64,000 nt of DNA from Limnoperna fortunei (lineage: Eukaryota; Mollusca; Bivalvia; Mytilida; Modiolidae): positions 62,737,898-62,801,897 of the forward strand of contig OX104123.1 of NCBI GenBank assembly GCA_944474755.1. Direction: 5' to 3'. Position numbers and translations under genes: made by a program. The notes under the pieces were generated by a model. That model was not told the DNA's origin, did not search any database, and saw only the letters and a program-made list of their open reading frames with translations. How positions within the stretch are numbered: the first letter of the stretch is position 1; every line of letters starts with the position of its first letter. This document shows positions 10,700 through 22,299 of the stretch, one piece after another.

Positions 10700-12680
10700 C
10701 TTATATCGTCCGTACTTGTCAATTATCTAAACAGAGTAAAGATCTAAAATCGTTGTGGTTTACTTGTTCTATTTTAATTATTTGTGTAACTACTGAAGTA
10801 AGACCGTCAAGTATGCCAATGAAGTGGTTTGAAAAATTTTAACTTTAAAAAAGTATTCTGTTTTCAATAAATCGTACAACTTTTTTTACCATTTTATTCG
10901 TTAAACTTCGGTTTAGTGAGCACATTACACAGGTGACCGGTAATTAACAATACGAAACTTGGCACGCTGTTTCGATTCATGAATTGAAATCTATATTAGA
11001 GCTTTAGGAATGTAATAGTAAAGAAAACGTTAATATAGATTTTAAATTAAAGAATAAAGAGTATATTTAATGAAATTTTATCATTTTGTTTTTTAATTTT
11101 ACAAAAAAACTGGTGCGGTTTCCGTACCAGCATTTTGATTGGTACGGACGGAATCGTACCGGTCGTACCGCTTACTACGGAAGTGCACTAACCATGCAGT
11201 TTGCGGTATATTTACGGACCTCATTTTATATTATTTGACAAAAGTTCAATCTGAAGAAAAGTATATAAATTTTGAGATGTGACGCATTAGGAAGTCCAGT
11301 TTAAGCATCCATCACTCCATACAAATATTTCTATGACATGAAATAGAAATTGCTTGAAATACAATGTTCATGGTTATAATTTCCCCTGTTAAATACATAT
11401 TGCGCGGACAAAAGTTACAACAAACTACCAAAGCACCACTCGAGGAAGAAGAGCAGGGCAATTACAAACTTCACAACCAAGCAAAGAAAGATGAAATGCT
11501 CACCTTTTAAAGAAAGTAGCGTATATTGTTTTGTTAAGTTTGTTCTTTTTCGAAGCTTGACCAAAACGTTCTTGACCTTGGTCGAAGAAATTTAAAAGAT
11601 TGGATTTATCACCAAAAGACTGTTTGTCATGCAAGTTTTAAAAAAAAAACATGTGTTTGTTATAGCCGGACTTTTTAAATTTTTTTATTTCCTCAATTCT
11701 CGTGCGATATTTTCTTTGGCTTTTTTTAAACATCCCCAGTGTATATGTATTAAAAATATAACCAGGTTCTTCCTGGTCTGCAGTTCCAGTTTCGTCTTGA
11801 GTTTCTCATATACTTTAATGTTTTTATTTGTACAAGGTAAATTTATCTCTGTGATGTGATTCTTTTCTGAAATTCAAAGAATGTTGATACTGAAAACAAA
11901 TATACATATCAAAAATAGCTACGGACGTAATTCATTCGTTTTCCTTTTTTACATCCGTTGTATGGATGTAAAGCACCACGAATGTTTTACCAATGGTAGG
12001 TACATACGTAAAACGAACGTAATCTTTCCGTAACTGCCCGTATTACGTACGTTTTACGGATGGTAATTGTAATACTCAGTGCAGGCATTTTACGGTAAAA
12101 GGCTAACCATTAATAAACTCCTCTACTGTTTTATAGATTGTTGTTAGAAAGGTAAATGTGTTATACACATTTCTTCATATATTTGACCTTTCCTTAAGAA
12201 TATCATAATAATAAAACTGAACCTAAATCAGACGATTTTTTTCAGAACACTTAAAATGTTTATGAAGTAGCTCTCATTATGGTCGCTCTTTATATTATGA
12301 CACATATAAGGGTAGTGCTTCATTAATTAAAGTATAACTATATTAAATATGCAACAGTCCGTATACAAAAAAGAATTTAATTAAAAATAATTAGAACTTT
12401 TAAACTAAATTTATTGCTTTGGGGTAAAAAAAGCAGCCATGCAATAAAAATGTCATTACAAATAACATGACGCATGAATTTCAAATAAAGAAAGATCTGA
12501 TAAAGATATTGATATTGATAAAGATCTTTTAAAAGTTTATAATTGAGTCTCCTGCGACAGCTGCAAATAAATTATAATAACTAATACTAATAGTACTGCT
12601 TTTCCTTTCAATATTTGTATATTGTTACGATTCCAACATTTTCCCTATTTATTGTCTAATTTTAACTTTTATGAGTTTTA
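10700..12680. other. No gene seen; non-coding
   Basis: AT-rich sequence with short local palindromes (a GGTACGG/CCGTACC cluster near 11100-11180, ACGTACGTTTTACGGA motifs near 12050). All frames are short. Nothing assignable. Confidence 0.5.
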
Positions 12681-12681
12681 T

Positions 12682-12823
12682 ATGTAAGAATTGCATGCAT
12701 TCTCTTGATGTTTCATTGACGTATGAGATCGCTGACCGAAGCATATTTGCATTGATGAAAATGTGCCTCGGTCAACGCTTTCATACGTCAATGACACGTT
12801 AAAAAAAGTGTATTCAATTCTTA
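12682..12823. repeat. Fold-back element, ~140 bp
   Basis: Arms start TAAGAATTG and close CAATTCTTA. The inner arms CATTGACGTATGA and TCATACGTCAATG are perfect, followed by CTGACCGA/TCGGTCA-type pairing around a loop near 12750. Length and lack of coding suggest a small fold-back or MITE. Confidence 0.6.
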
Positions 12824-13174
12824 TATTTACATTTTATTTCATTTAAAAGATGTCGATGTCCTGAATTAAATCGTACACAATGTATTTTTGTTGATTAAAA
12901 TTTTTCCGTGTTGCTTTTTTACAGTGGACGTCGCCTAGGAAGCGAGTGCTCTTTCGTGCTTGCTACCGGTTTAATTGAGAATTGCAAAGAATGATTCTAT
13001 GTCATCTGTAACGATTTGAACCACTCAAAAATCTAGGATATCGATGACATACGTAGTGTAAATCTTACTTTGTATAAATAGTAAGTGATATGGGGACATT
13101 TTGAAAATGGCTACAAACAATGACATTTCTTTGGTCTTGCATTTAGCATCTTTACTTGATGATCGCTAAGACCG

Positions 13175-16100
13175 ATTAAGGCCGGTAATTCAAAAACGGT
13201 TTATATGAGTCTTGGACCCCATTATGCTAAATGAAGGTCTTGATTAGAGGATCACTTTATGTTTACTATTTTATCTCTAACCGTATTCAAGTTTTAAGCC
13301 AACAACTGACTAACTGAAACGTGTCAATGCTAATAAATCGAAAACAATCTCTGACCCCGGGTACAAAATGAAGGTACTGATGACAGGAAAATGTTTGCTA
13401 TTTTATCTTTAACCGTCTTAAAGTTTTAAGCCAAAAATCGACTAACGAAAATATGTAAATTCAGATAGCTCGAAAACGGTTCATAGAACAGTCTCGCTCG
13501 CCTTTATACTAAATGAAGGTCTTGATGAAAGGGTCACTTCATGCAACATGTTTACTATTTTATCCCTAACAGTTTTCAACCTTTAAGCCAAACACTGAAA
13601 AACTGAAACGTGTCAATGTTGATTACTCAAAAACAGTTCATAGAAAATTCTCTGACCTCAGGGTACTAAATGAAGACCTTGATGAGAGCATAACTTTATG
13701 AAACTTTTTTTCTATTTTATCTTTAACTGAAAACCTGAAACGTGTCAAGGCCAATAACTCGAAATCAGTTGATAAAAAAGTCTCAAAACAAGTATACTAA
13801 ATGGACACAATATAATAAACGAAGGTATTGATGAGAGGATCACTGTATATATACATGTTTACGTTTTTTATCTTGAACCGTTTTCAAGTTTGAAGTAAAA
13901 ACTGAATAACCGTAACATGACAAGGCAGATGACTCGAAAACGGTTCATAGCACAGTCTCGCAACAAGTATACTAAATGAAGGTTTCGATAAGAGTATCAC
14001 TTTATGTAACATGTTTACTATTTCAAGTTTTAAGCCATAAAATGAACAACTGAGACGTGTCAATGATGATCACTCGAAAAAAATACTAAATGAAATGTCT
14101 TGATGAGAGGATCACATTATGTAACATGGTTTCTATTTAATCTCTAACCGTTTTCAAGTTTTAAGCCAAAAACTGAAAACCAGAAAAGTGTAAAGACCAA
14201 TTACTCGAAAACTATCATGGAACAATGTCGGACCCAATATAATAAATGAAGGTCTTTATGAGAGGATCACTTTATGTATGCATGACTTCTGTTTTATATC
14301 TAGCCGTTTCAAGTTTTAAGTCAAAAACTGAATAACTGAAACGTGTCAATGCTGATAACTCGAGAACAGTGTATAGAAAAGTCTCCGACCTAAGGATACT
14401 TAACGAAGGTATTGATTACAGGATCACTTTATGTAAAATTTTTATTATTTTTTTTTTAACTTTTTCCAAGTTTTAAGCCAAACCCCGAATAACGGAAACA
14501 TGTCAAGGCAGATAACTCAAAAATGGTTCATAAAACTATCTTGGGTCCAAGATACTAAATGAAATCTTGATAAGGAATCACTTTACGTATACCTGTCTAC
14601 TATTTTATCTATAACTAGTTTCAAGTGTTAAGCCAAAAGCCTAATAACCGAAACCTGCCAAGGCAGATAACTCGAAAACGGTTCATAACAGTCTTGAACC
14701 CAATATACTAAATGAAGGTCTTGAGAAGAGAAGCACTTTATGTAACATGTTTACTATTTTATCTCTTACCGTTGTCAAGTTTTAAGTCAAAAACTGAATA
14801 ACCACAACGTGTGCAGACAGATAACTCAAAATAGTTCATACAGCAGTCTGGGACCACAATATACTAAATGAAGGTCTTGATGAGAATTTCACTTTATGTA
14901 TACATGTTTACTATTTAATCCCTTAAACTTTTTCAAGTTTCAAGCCAAAAAGCTGAATAACCGAAACGTGTCAAGTAAGATAGTTCATAGAGCAGTCTCG
15001 CACCTCAGTATACGAAATGAAGGTCTTGATGAGAGGATCACTAGATGTATACATGTTTACTATTTTCTCTCTAACCGTTTTCAACTTTAAAGCCAAAAAC
15101 CGAATAACTGAAACGTGTCAATGCTGATAACTCGAAAATTCTCTTACTTTAACCGGTTTCAAGTTTCAAGCCATAAACAGAGAACCAGAGACGTGTCAAG
15201 GTCAATAGCGGTTCATAGAACAGTCTCGGACACCCAATAATAAATGAAGGTCTTGATTAGATGATCACTTTATGTATACATGACTTTTATATTATCTCAG
15301 TATTGAAGTTTTAAGCCAAAACCCGAAAAACGGAAAGGCAGATAACTCGAAAATGGTTCATAAAACTGTCTTGGGCCCCAGATACTAAATAAAGACTTGA
15401 TGAGAGGATCCCTTAATGTATACATGCCTTCTATATCATCTCTAACTGTTTTCCAATTTTAAGCCGAAAACTGAAGAACCGAAACTGTCAAGGCAGATAA
15501 CTCGACAATAATTCATAGAACAGTCTCGTACTTCAGTATATGAAATGAAAGTCTTCATGAGACGATCTGTTTATTCACACATGAAAACTATATTATCTCT
15601 TACCGTTTTCAAGTTTCAAGCCAAAAACTGAATAACTGAAACGTGCCAAGGTCAATTACTCAAAAACGGTTCATAGAACAGTGCCGCACACCGTATACTA
15701 AATGAAGGTCTTGATGAGAGGATCACATTATGTATACATGTTTACTAATTTATCTCTAACCGTTTTCAACTTTTAAGCCAAAAACTGAATTACTGAAACG
15801 TGTCAATGTTGATAACTCGAAAACAGTTCATAGACAATTATCTGACCTCAGGGTACTAAGTGAAGGTCTTGATGAGAAGATAACTTTATGTAACATTTTT
15901 TTCTATTTTATCGCTAACCGTTTTTAACTTTTAAGCCAAAAACTGAACACCAGAAACGTGTCAAGGCCAATATCTCAACAAAAGGTTTATAGAACAATCT
16001 CCCAACAAGAATACTAAATGAAAGTCTTGAAGGGACTATAACTTTATGCAACATGTTCAGTAAATTATCTCTAACTGCTTTAAGTTTTAAGCCACAAACT

Positions 16101-17985
16101 GAATAACAAAAACGTGTCAAGGTCAAAAACTCAAAAACGGTTAAAAAACAGTCTTAGACCCAATGTACTAAACGAAGGTATTAATGAGAGGATAACTGTA
16201 TATATACATGTTTACTTTTTTATCTCAATTTTTCAAGTTTGAAGTAAAACCTCTATAACCGTAACATAACAAGGCAGATGACTCGAATATGGTTCATAGA
16301 ACAGTCTCGCAACAAGTATACTAAATGAAGATCTTGATGATAGTTTTACTTTTTGTATACATGTTTACTGTTTTATCTCTAACCGTTTTCAAGTTTGAAG
16401 CCAGAAACTAAATAACTGAGACGTATCAATACTGATCACTCGAAAACAGTTCATGAAAAAGTCTCTGAACTAATGATGCTAAATGAAAGGTCTTGATTAG
16501 AGGATCACTTTATGTACATGTTCACTATTTTATCCCTAACCGTTTTCAAGTTTTAAGCCAAAAACTGAAAACCTGAAACGAGTCAAAACCAATAGCTCAA
16601 AAATGGTTCATAGAACAGTCTCGCAACATTTATACTAAATGCAAGTCTTGACGGAACTATCACTTTATGAAACATGTTTACTAAATTATCTCTAAACGCT
16701 TCACGTTTTAAGCCAAAAAACTGAATAACAGGAAACGTGTCAAGGTCAAAAACTCGAACACGGTTAAAAACAGTCTGGACCCAATATACTAAACGGAGGT
16801 ATTGATGAGAGGATCACTGTATGTATACATATTTACTATTTTATCTCCAACCTTTTCAAGTATGAAGTACAAACTAAATAACCGTAACATGAGAAGGCAG
16901 ATAACTTGAAAACGGTTCATAGAACAGTCTCGCAACAAGTATACTAAATGAATGTCTTGATGATAGTATTACTTTTTGTATACATGTTTACTATTTTATC
17001 TCTAACCGTTTTCAAGTTTTAAGCCAGAAACTAAATAAAATAGACGTATCAATGCTGATCACTCAAAAACTGTTCATGAAAAAGTCTGTGACCTTATGAG
17101 GCTAAATGAAATGTTTTAATGAGAGGATCAATTTATGTAACATGTTAACTATTTTATCTCTAGCCGTTTTCAAGGATTAAGCCAAAAACTGAAACCAGAA
17201 AGTGTAAAGGCCAATAACTCGAAAAAGGTTCATGGAACAATGTCGCACCCCATATACTAAATGAAGGTCTTGATGAGAGGATCACTTTATGTATTCATGT
17301 TTACTGATTTATCTCTAACCGTTTTCAACCTTTAAGCCAAAACCTGAATTACTGAAACGTGTCAATGTTGATAACTCGAAAACAGTTCATAGACAATTAT
17401 CTGACCTCAGGGTACTAAGTGAAGGTCCTGATGAGAGGATAACTTTATGTAACATTTTTTTCTATTTTATCTCTTACCGTTTTTTACTTTTAAGCCAAAA
17501 ACTGAACACCAGAAACGTGTCAAGGCCAATATCTAAAAAAAAGGTTTATAGAACAGTCTCCCAACAAGAATACTAAATGAAAGTCTTCAAGTGAGTATAA
17601 CTTTATGCAAAATGTTTATTAAATTATCTCTAACTGCTTTAAGTTTTAAGCCATAAACTGAATAACAAAAACGTGTCAAGGTCAAAAACTCAAAAACGGT
17701 TAAAACAGTCTTAGACCCAATGTACTAAACGAAGGTATTAATGAGTGGATAACTGTATATATACATGTTTACTTTTTTATCTCAATTTTTCAAGTTTGAA
17801 GTAAAAACTGAATAACCGTAACTAAATAACTGAGACGTATCAATGCTGATCACTCAAAAACTGTTCGTGATAAAGTCTCTGAACAGTGTATAGAAAAGTC
17901 TCCGACCCAAGGATACTTAACGAAGGTATTGATTAAAGTATCACTTTATGTAACATTTGTATTATTGTATCTTAAACTGTTTTGC
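13175..17985 (+). repeat. Diverged ~155-bp satellite array, about 31 units
   Basis: Successive GTTTTAAGCC landmarks fall at 13423, 13580, 14158, 14313, 14470, 14625 and 14779, giving a 154-157 bp period, with some shortened units (about 130-140 bp). Each unit reads roughly: TACTAAATGAAGGTCTTGAT, GAGAGGATCACTTTATGTA, ATCTCTAACCGTTTTCAAG, TTTTAAGCCAAAAACTGAAT, AACTGAAACGTGTCAA, ACTCGAAAACGGTTCATAG, ACAGTCT. AACCGTTTTC and GAAAACGGTT within a unit are inverted repeats about 50 bp apart. No open frame persists. 15683-16265 recurs nearly intact at 17242-17822, offset 1559 bp (10 units). Confidence 0.85.
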
Positions 17986-18019
17986 CCCGTGCGGGATCCG
18001 GGTGGCTAAAAGAATATTG

Positions 18020-20297
18020 ATTGATTATTTGTTGTTTAACGTCCAGCAAGCAATATTTCAGCTATATTCAGGACGTGAAAATTATAATTTTTAGGTTGTT
18101 AGTATTTTAAATTAGTAGTACGTCATGCCTCCCTTTTATACTAAAACTTGATCTCATACAATAATATGAGAATATATATACAGATAAAAATGGTAGTTAA
18201 AACAATAAAAAGTATCAATCTTCACAATTAATAGTGAAATTAAATTTTGCTATAATAAAAATATAGATCACAAATTACCGGAAAAATTAAATTTTACTGT
18301 ACACATTAATTTCTTTTAAAAATGTTAAAATTGTGTGACCGTTGTAAACAAACTACTGTAAGTATTTACAGTACAAAAACGTTCCCGAATGTACGCCACG
18401 TCAAAGCAGTCCATTAAGACATGCTTGATAGTGTATGGACTGTTGCATGGCACACACTCGGGGCGCGGCTCATTATTTAAAATATAACTATGTGTCGTCC
18501 TGGTATGACCAAGACGACACCGTGTTAAAACAACTTGGTCTCTGCGACCTCTAAAACTTTTAAAATTACTTGTGTGCAGTAGTGGCTGGATCTCATGAAG
18601 TTTATTATGAACTTGGAGATCCCAACCACTCTGCCACAAACTAGTTATATATTTAAAAATTTTCGGTTTAAAATCAGTAAAAGGAATATCACAGTTTATA
18701 ATATTATTCTTAAGGGCATTCTTTGCCTCCTGATCCACGACTGTGTTCCCTTTGATTCCAACGTGACTTGGGATCCAGAAAAACACAACCTCTTTTCCCA
18801 CAGCTATTAGAGATTTGTAAATTTCAATTATTTTTAAAATATAATGGTTTTTAATTTTGAAATTTTGAATAGCAAGTAGACACGAGAGGGAATCTGAACA
18901 GATAATAAATTTGCACTCGTCTGACGACGCAACTATTTGCATGGCAAGAAGAATAGCTTGCGCCTCAGCAGTAAATACGGATGAGGCAGACGGGAGACGA
19001 CGAGTCTCAACACGCTTTCCGCAGACAGCGGCCGAGGCAACTTTATCGTCATCTTTTGACCCGTCTGTATAAATAGTACTGTAGTCAGGGTAACATGATT
19101 TAATTTCTGCAAAATGTTGTTGTATTATTAACGGGTTTGTTTCTGACTTTTTATATTTTTGTAAATCAAAAATAAATACCGGTTTGGGGTTTAGCCAAGG
19201 GGGATTTCGTGGAATCCCGATTGCAGCAATCTCATCTAAATTTATACCTGAATTTTCTAAATGAGAATTAATTCGAATGCCAAAAGGTTGAATTTTGTTT
19301 GGATGTTTTTCGAAAATGTTTTGGTAAAGAGGTTTGAAAACACAGTCTTGGGCAGGGTTGCCAGGATATGCCTTTAATTTGGTTGCATATTGCAAAGCGA
19401 GCTTTATTCGTCTTTGATACAAAGAAGACTCGCCTGCTTCTACATATAAGCTGTCTATAGGTGTGGTTCGAAAGGCTCCAAGACATAGTCGCAATCCTTG
19501 ATGATGAACCGTATCAAGGAATTTGGCATATGACTTGCGAGCCGAACCATAAATAAAACAACCATAATCCAATTTAGATCGAACCAGCGATCTATACAGA
19601 TTAAGTAAAACGTCGCACTCAGCACCCCAGTCGGTGTTGGCTACGACTTTTAAAATATCTAATGACTTTAGGCATTTATTTTTTAACATTTTTATATGGG
19701 GAAGAAATGTGAGCTTTGAATCGAATATTAAACCAAGAAAAGTAGTTTTTTTCACAATTTTTATAGGATTGTTATATAATGTAAGTTCGGGATCTGGATG
19801 CATTTTTCTTTTGTTGCAAAAATGCATGCCAATAGTTTTGGCAGTGGATAATTTAAAACCATTCTCCATTGCCCATTTTTCTATTCTACTGAAACATAAC
19901 TGTAGTTGACGTTCAATATTATTCATGTTTTTTCCTCGATAACAAATGAGAAAATCGTCAACATATAGAGAACCATCAATATTATCTTTCAAGACTTGAG
20001 CAAGACTATTAATTTTAATACTGAATAAAGTAACAGAAAGGATGCTACCTTGAGGAACACCCATTTCTTGTTCAAAAGGGTCAGATAGAGTTGAATTCAC
20101 ACGAACTTTAAATTCTCTATCAGACAAAAAATTTGAAATGAAGGTAGGAAGTCTACCTTTCAACCCCATATCAAAAAGATCTTTTAAAATGCCATATTTC
20201 CATGTTGTGTCGTAAGCTTTTTCTAGATCGAAAAAGATCGACACAACTTGTTCATTTTTGGCAAATGCGTTTCTTATGTATGTTTCGAAACTCACCA
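18020..20297 (-). mobile_element. 5'-truncated LINE (I/Jockey-like group), RT and RNase H part
   Basis: A minus-strand frame (20295-18325) starts inside the reverse transcriptase at the point corresponding to codon ~559 of the intact copy at 58025-61705. It reads FDLEKAYDTTWKYGILKDL, MGVPQGSILS, YVDDFLICYRG (catalytic YVDD), then an RNase H domain (IYTDGSKDDD, AEAQAILLAMQ, CSDSLSCL, FWIPSHVG) and a terminal zinc knuckle (CVPCNSPYTIKHVLMDC). Compared with the intact copy it ends about a dozen codons early by a small frameshift near 18330. The 3' untranslated part ends in the CTGAATATAGCTGAAAT-type core and AATCAATC at 18015-18070. It abuts the end of the satellite array. It is dead on arrival because it lacks ORF1, the endonuclease and half of the RT. 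Confidence 0.85.
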
Positions 20298-20601
20298 GGC
20301 CCCGGGATCATGAAACACACTTATTTTAAAATTGTCTTAGCATAAATACTGACTTAAATATTTAAGTTTTTTACTAACGTAAGATTTAGTCTTAAACGGG
20401 ATCAAGAAACAATCTTTATGAAGATTTACGTATGAAAGAATTTTAAGTTGAAAATGCGTAACGTCATAATAATGCGCGTGAATTTTCGTATATTTACGGT
20501 AAAAATCTTCAATAAAGAGGTAAAAAACCACACCAACAAGTGCCCGCCTTGTGTTGATCGTCTGCTGATTCTTGACAACGTTACAGACTTGTGTTAGCAT
20601 A

Positions 20602-20789
20602 ATGGAAGCCGCTGACTCAGTTAAGCAGAAACGTAAGAAAAATCCTAATTGGGAGATAAGTGAAGAAATTGTACTTGTCGAAAAAATAGGTAAAAGGGAA
20701 AAACTTCTTTTTGGTTCCCTTTCCGGCGGTGGCGTAACAACCCAAACCAAACGTAAGGAATGGGAAACAGTTACAGCAATTGTGAACTC
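20602..20789 (+). CDS. Myb/SANT-like DNA-binding first exon (orphan)
   Basis: From ATG at 20602 the exon encodes about 62 residues: MEAADSVKQKRKKNPNWEIS, then EEIVLVEKIGKREKLLFGSL and SGGG...TKRKEWETVTAIVNS. It ends at a strong GTAAGT donor (20790). The pattern (basic lead, W in NPNW, a glutamate-rich helix, LLFG, KxxW) matches the trihelix-like Myb/SANT domains of MSANTD/NAIF1 proteins and of the Myb-like partner proteins of Harbinger transposons. Such domains bind DNA in the nucleus. No downstream exon or Harbinger transposase was found: the next 1.5 kb is LINE debris. It could be a truncated host gene, a retained transposon gene piece, or a gene with a distant second exon. I chose this ATG because the residues before it do not fit the family. 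Confidence 0.55.
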
Positions 20790-21045
20790 GTAAGTATTCA
20801 TATTTCAAATTCAGTTTTTTAATGTTTGGAGGAACATGTGTCTTTCCTGTGTGGGCTGTACACTTTCCGTAATACAAATGTTGACATTCAGCGTTCAACC
20901 ACCCCCCTCCCACGACCAAAAATGACTGACCGAAGAAAGGGTAATATATACATGAATATGTGATAAACATTTATTTTTCATTTGATTTCTACAAAGACAA
21001 GTAAAGGAAGCATGAATATCTGACACCCCCCCCCCCAAAAAAAGC

Positions 21046-21098
21046 ATGCTCCCAAGTCAGGGGTTAGTGAACGCGGACGACTCCCTGACTTGGGAGGA
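21046..21098. repeat. Short hairpin
   Basis: CTCCCAAGTCAGGG and CCCTGACTTGGGAG are perfect 14-bp arms around a 20-nt loop, just after a C-rich run near 21027. No associated gene was recognised. Confidence 0.6.
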
Positions 21099-21229
21099 TG
21101 AAAAAACAAGTAACTCAAACAAAAGGAGAAAACACAAGTTTTTTGCTGAATTTTAGGTATAAGCTTTAAAAACTATGGTATAGAATCTTTATTAAAACTT
21201 CAGAAAATCAGCTAAAATTGTTAAACCCC

Positions 21230-22290
21230 CCCAGCAACAGTAAAAATAAAAAAACTAAAACTAGACACTGGTTCTCAGAGTCATGTAGAATTTTTTCCTA
21301 CATTGTATATTCATCTTTTCCGGGAAATTTATTTACAAGTTTTTCATAATTTTTTACTGTGATCCTATCTTTTCCGGGAAATTTATTTACAAGTTTTTCA
21401 TAATTTTTTACTGTGATCCTGATCACAGTAAAAAATTATGAAAAACTTGTAAATAAATTTCCCGGAAAAGATGAATATAGGAAAAAATTCTATTCATTTA
21501 GATCAAAGTACAGACGTCTTTGCAAATTTGAAGAAAAGTCATATAAAAACAAAATCTGCTCTGAATTAAGTAACAACTGTGCTAAAGATCCAAAAGTATT
21601 TTGGAACATGATAAATAAACTTGAAAGGGAATCAGCTGGTCGAATTGATGACACTGATATTCCTAAGGAAGAATTCATATCATTTTACAAAAAATTAAAT
21701 AAAGCTGACACTGCATATAGTAATGAACAACAAAATATCACTCAGGAATTTGAAACCCTCAAATATTAACTTCTCAGTCTCAGGTGAGTCAAATAATGAA
21801 ATCACCTGTGAGGAGATAATAAAAGCAATTAAATTACTTAAAAATTGTAAAAGTGCATCATCAGACCTCATCTCAATGAAATGCTGAAGAATAGTACCAC
21901 AGCATTTATTAAACCACTCTGTAAACTTTTTAATTTGATCTTTTCACATGGTATCTTCCCTAAATCTTGGAATGAAAGCTATTTAGTTTTATTACATAAA
22001 ATAGATTTGACCCTAATAATTATAGGGGAATATCTATCAGTTCAAACTTAAGAAAATTATTTAATAAGATTATATACAATCGACTTTTGGAATTTATGTA
22101 TAATAACTCTCTAATAAGTAAGAACCAAATAGGATTTAAAGTGAAGTGCAGGACTTCTGATCACATTTTTACTCTAAAAACTATTACAGATAACTATAAA
22201 ATCAAAAATCAAAAAGTGTTTGCAGCATTCATTGACCGAAGAAAGGCCTTTGACACAGTGTGGAGGATTGGTCTTTTTATAAACTGCTAA
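21230..22290 (+). pseudogene. Decayed non-LTR retrotransposon (second LINE type), RT region
   Basis: Translation gives KTKTRHWFSESC (about 21255), then an open stretch at 21413-21769 (KNYEKLVNKFPGKDEYRKKF, YRRLCKFEEKSYKNKI, DPKVFWNMINKLERES). After that the frame is broken: IIKAIKLLKNCKSASSDLIS, then FNKIIYNRLLEFMYNNSLIS, KNQIGFKVKCRTSDHIFTLK and VFAAFIDRRKAFDTVWRIGL. This is the pre-RT linker and RT motifs 0-3 of a non-LTR reverse transcriptase. The YxDD box is absent because the copy ends at about 22290. Frameshifts near 21770, 21880 and 22000 make it dead. It is a different family from the LINEs at 18-20 kb and 57-62 kb; I would not name the clade. Confidence 0.7.
21285..21490. repeat. Inverted plus tandem duplication inside the LINE fragment
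   Basis: A block ATCTTTTCCGGGAAATTTAT...TTTTTTACTGTGATCCT (about 61 bp) is present twice in tandem (21311-21419). It is followed at once by its reverse complement, which is the genuine LINE coding sequence (GATCACAGTAAAAAATTATG onward). The junction is the near-palindrome ATCCTGATCACAG at 21414. The left arm extends to AGAATTTTTTCCTA, matching TAGGAAAAAATTCT on the right. Confidence 0.75.
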
Positions 22291-22299
22291 AACATAACA

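Noticed and set aside
10190..10730. ORFs on both strands over the hairpin array
   Set aside because: Repetitive Asn/Lys-rich or mirrored peptides produced by the AAT repeats and hairpins.
18595..20801. Frames opposite the LINE and opposite the Myb/SANT exon
   Set aside because: Shadows of the coding strand with no family features.
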